Position numbers and translations under genes: made by a program
The notes under the pieces: generated by a model
What the model saw: only the letters and a program-made list of their open reading frames with translations
What the model was told of the DNA's origin: nothing
Database searches by the model: none
Origin: an uncultured Eubacteriales bacterium
GTDB lineage: Bacteria > Bacillota > Clostridia > Oscillospirales > CAG-272
Direction of reading: 5' to 3'
Length of the DNA stretch: 6,415 nt
Assembly: GCA_934462885.1 (NCBI GenBank)
Contig: CAKSJC010000098.1
Location: 1 to 6,415, forward strand
Shown here: in pieces, positions 1 through 4,312 of the stretch
Numbering within the stretch: the stretch's first letter is position 1
Layout: each line of letters begins with the position of its first letter

Positions 1-283
1 CCTTTATCCCGTCCTCCGAGTATACGGTCTCGTTTAATTTATCGTAGAACGCCTCGATCTCTCTGCGGTCTCCCGTAACGGGAAGCCCGTCTCCGAAGTA
101 TATCTCGTTTATTCCGTGAGAACGCTTTATAAGCTCAGCCGCCGCACTTAAAACTTCTTCGTCGGTGTAACCGACTCCGCACGACGCGGCGCACACCGCA
201 AACGAGAGCATAACCGCGGTAAGCGCCGAAAGAAGTACGCAAAGCCGTGCGCGGGATCTTTTGTAAATATTAATGTTTTTCAT
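1..283 (-). CDS. N-terminal part of a small exported protein, probable lipoprotein (runs off the left edge)
   Basis: I do not recognise the family. Reading leftwards from the ATG at 281-283 gives 94 codons with no stop before the edge. The first residues are basic (MKNINIYKRSRAR), followed by a hydrophobic segment at about residues 14-34 that ends in AASC. This fits a signal peptide with a permissive lipobox and lipidation at Cys35; the Ala at -3 is less typical than Leu, so signal peptidase I cleavage is also possible. The mature part is short and charged, with a segment reading INEIYFGDGLP at about residues 58-68, and would lie outside the membrane. The gene starts 19 bp after the gyrA stop and probably shares its transcript. 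No strong Shine-Dalgarno sequence is visible. An in-frame GTG at 299-301 is an alternative start that would add six residues. No function can be assigned from this fragment. Confidence 0.72.
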   Translation of the reverse strand, partial: MKNINIYKRSRARLCVLLSALTAVMLSFAVCAASCGVGYTDEEVLSAAAELIKRSHGINEIYFGDGLPVTGDRREIEAFYDKLNETVYSEDGIK

Positions 284-302
284 CGAATAATTATTAATCA
301 CT

Positions 303-2924
303 TCATTCTTCATCCGCTTGTTCGGACATACCCGATTCGGCAGACGTATCGGCTTCCCCGGATTCCTCCGCATTCGGTTCGACAGACTCGACAAAATCCG
401 CGGATGCATCGGTATCCGATTCGACCGCCTCCGCAGTTTCGTCTTTCTTTTCGCTCTCGCGCTCGGAGATTGCGAAGTTGACGAGTTTTGATCCTTCCGA
501 CAGCTTCATCATGATAACGCCGGCGGCGCTTCTCTGATACATCGGTATTCCGTCTGCGTGAGTTCTGATCATCGTTCCCTCGTTCGTTATCATGAGGATA
601 TCCATCTCGTCGCGCACAGTAGCTATTCCGCAGACGCGGCCCGTTTTTGCCGTGACTTTCTGGCATATCATACCCATGATTCCTCTTCCCTTCGGCTCAA
701 ATTCGGACGCTTCCATCCTCTTTCCGAAGCCGCCCTCGGTCATAACGAGAAGCTTGTTTTCACGATTCCATTCTTCGTCGCCGTAAACGATGCACGCTCC
801 CGCAACCTCGTCGCCGTCGCGAAGCGAGATTCCTCGAACTCCGTGCGCGGTGCGGCCCATGACCGATACGCGGTTTTCGTTAAAGCGCGCGCCGAGTCCG
901 TTTTTCGTCGCGATAAGGATATCCGCATTCCCCGTCGTATGCGCTACAAAAATAAGCTCGTCGCCGTCGTCGAGATTCATGGCGATTTTTCCGCCTTTAC
1001 GCTGTATTCTGAAATCCGAAAGACGGGCTCTCTTTATCACTCCGCGCCGCGTGAGCATAATCAGATAATTATTTTCGTCAGCGTTTCCTTCGAGATCGGG
1101 AACGGAAAGCATAGCGGTTATTTTTTCGCCGTCCGCCATGTCGATAAGATTAACAATATTTGTTCCCTTAGCCGTTCTTCCGGCTTCGGGGATCCTGTAC
1201 GCTTTCATGACGTGCATTTTACCGATATCGGTAAACAGCATAAGGTAAGAGTGCGAATCGACTACCGATACTTTTTCGATGTAGTCCTCTTCCTTTGTAG
1301 ACATACCGATTATGCCGCGTCCTCCTCTTCTCTGAGCGGAGTAAGTATCGGCGGGCTGTCTCTTTATATAGCCGTCGTGAGTGAGCGTAACAACCGCGCT
1401 GTGGCGTTCTATAAGGTCCTCGATCATTATTTCGTTTTCGACTTCCTCGATGTCGGTTTTTCTCTCGTCGGAATATTTTTCTTTGATTTCAAGCATTTCC
1501 GATTTGATAATACCGTCGATACGTTCGGGATCGGCCAATATCTCGCGGCACTCTTTTATTTCGGCGTAAAGCTCGGCGAGTCTGTCCTCAACCTTTTGTC
1601 TCTCCATACCGGAGAGTCTGCCGAGAGTCATTTGAACAATCGCCTGAGTCTGCTCATCCGACAGCTCGAAGCGTGCTTTAAGTCTCTCTTTTGCGGTATT
1701 GGTATCGGGAGAGCTTCTGATTATGGATATAACCTCGTCGATATTGTCGATAGCGATTTTGTAGCCCTCGTTGATGTGAGCTTCCTTCAAAGCTTTATCA
1801 AGATCGAATCTGACCCGGTTTGCGATAACCGATCTCTGATGCTCGATATATACGCCGAGAACGCCTCGGAGGTTTAATATTTTCGGTTCGCCGCCCACGA
1901 GTGAAAGCATGATGACCGAACAGGTTGACTGAAGCTCGGTGTATTTGTAGAGCTGATTTAATACGATTTGACCGTTTACGTCTTTTCTGTGTTCAATAAC
2001 GATACGCAGACCGTCTCTGCCGGACTCGTCGCGGATATCGGTAATTCCCTCAATACGCTTGTCGCGCACCATGTCGGCCATAGTTTTGACAAGCTCGGAC
2101 TTCTGCACCATGTAAGGAATTTCGGTAACGATTATCCTGTGATGATCCTCTTCGACCTCCGCTTTGGCGCGAACCATAATGCGTCCGCGTCCCGTGGAAT
2201 ACGCTTCTATTATGCCGTTCTTGCCGTAGACCGTCGCGCCTGTCGGGAAGTCAGGTCCCTTTATAAACTGCATAAGCTCTCCCACGCCTGCGTCGGGATG
2301 CTCCATCAAGTATATAGTACCGTCGATTACCTCGCCTAAATTGTGAGGCGGGATATTCGTCGCCATACCGACCGCGATACCGATCGCACCGTTTACAAGA
2401 AGGTTCGGAAAGCGCGCGGGGAGAACGGAAGGCTCCTTTCTCGTGTTATCGAAGTTCATATCCCATTTTACGACGTCTTTTTCGATATCGCGCATCATCT
2501 CTCCGGAAATTTTGGAAAGACGCGCCTCGGTGTAACGGTAAGCGGCAGCGCCGTCTCCGTCAATGTTACCGAAGTTTCCCTGACCGTCAACAAGAGTGTA
2601 GCGGTAAGAGAACGGCTGCGCCATTCTTACCATTGTTCCGTATACGGAGGAGTCTCCGTGAGGATGATAACGTCCGAGAACGTTACCGACCGTCGTTGCA
2701 GACTTGCGGTAGTCGTTGTTGTACGTGAGATGATCCTCGTACATAGCGTAAAGAACACGCCTCTGCCCCGGCTTCATTCCGTCTCTCGCGTCCGGAAGAG
2801 CGCGCGAAACTATAACCGACATGGAATACTCAATAAACGATTTCTTAACCTCGTGCTCCATGTTTATGGGAACAATCTTCTGATCCGGATACTCTATGTT
2901 GTAGTCTTTCTCTTTCTTTGACAT
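303..2924 (-). CDS. gyrA: DNA gyrase subunit A
   Basis: This is the DNA cleavage and rejoining subunit of gyrase, the A2B2 type II topoisomerase that adds negative supercoils to the chromosome. The protein is complete at 873 residues, a normal GyrA length. An in-frame TAA six bases upstream (2928-2930) fixes the ATG start; the nearest Shine-Dalgarno-like AAAGG lies about 13 bases away, which is weak. The winged-helix cleavage domain (about 30-170) contains YHPHGDSSVYG at 86-96 and the catalytic Tyr131 after Arg130 (E. coli Tyr122/Arg121). The tower and coiled-coil gate follow to about 500, then the six-bladed DNA-wrapping beta-pinwheel from about 505 to 818. The GyrA box, QRRGGRG at 531-537, separates it from ParC. 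A Ser/Glu/Asp-rich tail (about 820-873) ends the protein. Gly96 replaces the acidic residue at E. coli Asp87, while Ser92 keeps the Ser83 position. No frameshift is seen. Repeats lie upstream, and a probable lipoprotein gene follows closely. Confidence 0.97.
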   Translation of the reverse strand: MSKKEKDYNIEYPDQKIVPINMEHEVKKSFIEYSMSVIVSRALPDARDGMKPGQRRVLYAMYEDHLTYNNDYRKSATTVGNVLGRYHPHGDSSVYGTMVRMAQPFSYRYTLVDGQGNFGNIDGDGAAAYRYTEARLSKISGEMMRDIEKDVVKWDMNFDNTRKEPSVLPARFPNLLVNGAIGIAVGMATNIPPHNLGEVIDGTIYLMEHPDAGVGELMQFIKGPDFPTGATVYGKNGIIEAYSTGRGRIMVRAKAEVEEDHHRIIVTEIPYMVQKSELVKTMADMVRDKRIEGITDIRDESGRDGLRIVIEHRKDVNGQIVLNQLYKYTELQSTCSVIMLSLVGGEPKILNLRGVLGVYIEHQRSVIANRVRFDLDKALKEAHINEGYKIAIDNIDEVISIIRSSPDTNTAKERLKARFELSDEQTQAIVQMTLGRLSGMERQKVEDRLAELYAEIKECREILADPERIDGIIKSEMLEIKEKYSDERKTDIEEVENEIMIEDLIERHSAVVTLTHDGYIKRQPADTYSAQRRGGRGIIGMSTKEEDYIEKVSVVDSHSYLMLFTDIGKMHVMKAYRIPEAGRTAKGTNIVNLIDMADGEKITAMLSVPDLEGNADENNYLIMLTRRGVIKRARLSDFRIQRKGGKIAMNLDDGDELIFVAHTTGNADILIATKNGLGARFNENRVSVMGRTAHGVRGISLRDGDEVAGACIVYGDEEWNRENKLLVMTEGGFGKRMEASEFEPKGRGIMGMICQKVTAKTGRVCGIATVRDEMDILMITNEGTMIRTHADGIPMYQRSAAGVIMMKLSEGSKLVNFAISERESEKKDETAEAVESDTDASADFVESVEPNAEESGEADTSAESGMSEQADEE

Positions 2925-2954
2925 CTCTTAAACCATGCCTTTTTGTTATAATAA

Positions 2955-3027
2955 GGAGAACGACGCGGGGGGTTTTTGAAAAAAACCCCCGCACCCCCAA
3001 AAACTTTCATGAGAAAGTTTTTGATGT
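2955..3027. repeat. Double-hairpin intergenic repeat, copy A
   Basis: This is a 73-bp element matching copy B at 3072-3145 except for three substitutions and the second loop. Hairpin 1 pairs 2965-2977 with 2980-2992: a GC stem (GCGGGGG/CCCCCGC) continues through one G-A mismatch into a T5/A5 stem with a minimal loop. Hairpin 2 pairs CAAAAACTTTC (2998-3008) with GAAAGTTTTTG (3013-3023) around a 4-base ATGA loop. A run of C (2994-2998) sits between the two hairpins and could also pair with the G-run of hairpin 1. The copy lies directly in front of gyrA, within 31 bp of its start. I infer that it belongs to a family of short interspersed palindromic elements of the REP or MITE kind. Confidence 0.85.
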
Positions 3028-3050
3028 GCTCCCTTGAATCTTTTGTGTAA

Positions 3051-3072
3051 CTTTAATTTGAAGTAATTAAAG
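3051..3072. repeat. AT-rich perfect 8-bp palindrome next to repeat copy B
   Basis: CTTTAATT (3051-3058) and AATTAAAG (3065-3072) are exact reverse complements separated by TGAAGT. The right arm meets the first base of repeat copy B. No equivalent palindrome flanks copy A. It could be an independent small hairpin or a chance match in AT-rich spacer DNA. Confidence 0.5.
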
Positions 3073-3145
3073 GGGAACGACGCGGGGGATTTTTGAAAAA
3101 AACCCCCGTACCCCCAAAAACTTTCACAAAGAAAGTTTTTGATGT
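3072..3145. repeat. Double-hairpin intergenic repeat, copy B
   Basis: This is a 74-bp direct repeat of copy A, in the same orientation and offset by 117-118 bp. Hairpin 1 pairs 3082-3094 with 3097-3109, keeping the GC stem, one internal mismatch (A-A here, G-A in copy A) and the T5/A5 extension; its outermost pair is a G-T wobble instead of G-C. Hairpin 2 has identical 11-bp arms (3115-3125 and 3131-3141), but the loop is ACAAA (5 bases) rather than ATGA. The arms are conserved while the loop varies in sequence and length, which suggests the structure is what is kept. The two copies are separated by 44 bp of unrelated AT-rich DNA. Confidence 0.85.
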
Positions 3146-3181
3146 CGTGCAGACAATTTTAGTTAAGCTTTAGTTTATGCG

Positions 3182-3225
3182 GATACTCAGTTTACGGACG
3201 GCTCTACGTCAGCCGGCTGAGTATC
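3182..3225. repeat. Compound inverted repeat (9-bp outer arms, 5-bp inner arms)
   Basis: GATACTCAG (3182-3190) pairs exactly with CTGAGTATC (3217-3225). Inside it, CGGCT (3199-3203) pairs with AGCCG (3211-3215) around a 7-base loop. The fold has an asymmetric internal loop of 8 bases on one side and 1 on the other. No T-run follows on either strand, so it does not look like an intrinsic terminator. It may be part of a dispersed element or a small structured RNA; its function is unknown. Confidence 0.6.
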
Positions 3226-3295
3226 AGCGGTAACTTAAACCGAACCATACCCTCCTGCAATACACCCATACTTCCCCTCAGTCCGAAAGTTCTTT

Positions 3296-3319
3296 GGTTC
3301 TTTCTTTCAAGAAAGAACC
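3296..3319. repeat. Near-perfect 11-bp hairpin just downstream of the kinase gene
   Basis: GGTTCTTTCTT (3296-3306) and AAGAAAGAACC (3309-3319) are exact reverse complements around a 2-base centre, so in practice the stem is 9-10 bp with a 4-6 base loop. It lies 27 bp beyond the kinase stop. On the minus strand it is followed by AAAGAAC rather than a T-run, so termination of the kinase transcript here is possible but unsupported. Its core CTTTC-AA-GAAAG resembles hairpin 2 of the double-hairpin repeats. Confidence 0.65.
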
Positions 3320-3345
3320 GTTTTCCCTGCGTCCCCGCGTCTCCT

Positions 3346-4269
3346 TTATAGGCCTTCAACGTAGTCGGCTGCTGCGGAGGAGGCGGAGGAGGCGGCGTAT
3401 TCGGGGGATTTTCCGCCGATATAGCGTTCATAGATATACGTACCGAGGAAGGTATCGCCGGCGCCTTTTTTGCGGCAGACTTTTCTCTGTTCGGAGGTTA
3501 TATGCTTACATTTTATTTCGCCGCCGTCGGGGTATGAGACGACCGCTCCGTCTTTTCCCATGGTAGCTATAACCGAGGTAGTATTTCCGGTATTTTTGAC
3601 AAGCTCGCGTGAGGCGTTTTCCACATCGAGAGCGGTTTTGAGTGTTTTTCCGGTAAGCTCCGAGAGTTCTTTCAAATTAGGTTTTATTAAAGTCGGGTAT
3701 TTAATCGGATCTTTTTTATCAAGCACCGCATGGCGGAGAGCTTCGCCGTCGCAGTCGACTATGCAGTCATGACCCGATTTTTTAATAATTTCGCAAAGCG
3801 TTGAGATATAAGTTTTCTCAACTCCGAGAGGAGAGCTGCCGCATATTGCGAAAACGGCATCTTTTTCTCTCGTATAAGTAGCGGTTTTTTCGGTCACGTC
3901 GTAAATTTTTTCACCGATCGCGGTTCCCGGAGCGTTTATCTCAACGGTATCGCCGAGTTCCGGTATAAGTGAAACGTTCACGCGGGTAGGAAGGTCAATA
4001 TTTATCGTATCCCGCGGAATGCCTTCTCTGTCGAGGATCTTAATAAGGAGATCTCCCGTATCGCCGCCGGCGGGGAAAATATTCTGAAGGTCGAGTTCAT
4101 CGTAGGTTCCGTTCAGTTTAGCCTGTTTTATGATAGCTCTTGCTACGTTGATTCCCTTTCCTCCGGCGCGGAGCGTGTGCGAATAAGTCCTGTTTATCCC
4201 GTTATTAACGGCGAGGGTGTGATATTCAACGTCGAGAGCCGGTGAAAGCGTTATAATAATAATTTTCAT
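3346..4269 (-). CDS. PfkB-family hexose kinase, 1-phosphofructokinase/tagatose-6-phosphate kinase type
   Basis: This is a ribokinase-fold kinase that would use ATP to phosphorylate a sugar phosphate in the cytoplasm; FruK-type enzymes make fructose 1,6-bisphosphate from fructose 1-phosphate. The 307-residue protein begins with the family's first strand (ITLSPALD, 6-13), then the substrate-binding GGKGINVAR (36-44), the segment RVNVSLIPE (96-104), KPNLKEL (197-203) and the anion-hole and catalytic-base motif GAGD (269-272, Asp272). The ATG is fixed by an in-frame TGA nine bases upstream. A Shine-Dalgarno AAGGA lies 14 bases away, rather far. The residues before GAGD are RKK instead of the usual small or hydrophobic ones, and the protein stops only about 15 residues into its last Ala-rich helix, so its tail looks short. 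It lies 43 bp after gyrB and probably shares its transcript. No PTS or sugar operon is present to reveal the substrate, so no gene symbol is given. Confidence 0.88.
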   Translation of the reverse strand: MKIIIITLSPALDVEYHTLAVNNGINRTYSHTLRAGGKGINVARAIIKQAKLNGTYDELDLQNIFPAGGDTGDLLIKILDREGIPRDTINIDLPTRVNVSLIPELGDTVEINAPGTAIGEKIYDVTEKTATYTREKDAVFAICGSSPLGVEKTYISTLCEIIKKSGHDCIVDCDGEALRHAVLDKKDPIKYPTLIKPNLKELSELTGKTLKTALDVENASRELVKNTGNTTSVIATMGKDGAVVSYPDGGEIKCKHITSEQRKVCRKKGAGDTFLGTYIYERYIGGKSPEYAASSASSAAADYVEGL

Positions 4270-4312
4270 TATCCGTCAATATTTCCTTACTCAGAATAAA
4301 TTAAATGTCCGA

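Larger units (their letters stand above)
2925..3345. other. Repeat-rich intergenic region between the kinase gene and gyrA
   Basis: This stretch lies downstream of the kinase stop and upstream of the gyrA start, and has no credible gene. It contains two copies of a double-hairpin element (2955-3027, 3072-3145), a short AT-rich palindrome (3051-3072), a compound inverted repeat (3182-3225) and a long near-perfect hairpin (3296-3319). On the minus strand, a TATTAT at 2948-2953 could be a -10 box for gyrA, but no matching -35 is visible at the right spacing because that place is occupied by the first hairpin element. None of the hairpins has a clear GC stem followed by a T-run on the minus strand, so no classical terminator for the kinase transcript can be called. 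No riboswitch or leader peptide is recognised. Confidence 0.85.

Noticed and set aside
558..1877. Plus-strand open frame of 439 codons opposite gyrA
   Set aside because: It lies wholly antisense to conserved GyrA sequence, has no recognisable domain, and is explained by codon bias leaving the opposite strand open.
2343..2921. Plus-strand open frame of 192 codons opposite the GyrA cleavage domain
   Set aside because: It is antisense to the catalytic region of gyrA, and its protein is Arg/Val-rich without motifs; it is a shadow.
2955..3145. CRISPR array
   Set aside because: There are only two long, internally paired copies and one spacer-like gap, with no cas genes.
2955..3319. Intrinsic terminator for the kinase transcript
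   Set aside because: The hairpins are strong, but none is followed on the minus strand by a clean T-run outside the stem; terminator activity is possible but not supported.
2925..3345. Replication origin next to the gyrase genes
   Set aside because: No DnaA boxes (TTATCCACA-like) were seen, and neither dnaA nor dnaN is in the window.
3204..3431. Minus-strand 75-codon frame overlapping the kinase 3' end
   Set aside because: Its start and proline run are an out-of-frame reading of the kinase Ala/Ser-rich helix, and the rest translates hairpin repeat DNA; no ribosome site or homology is recognised.
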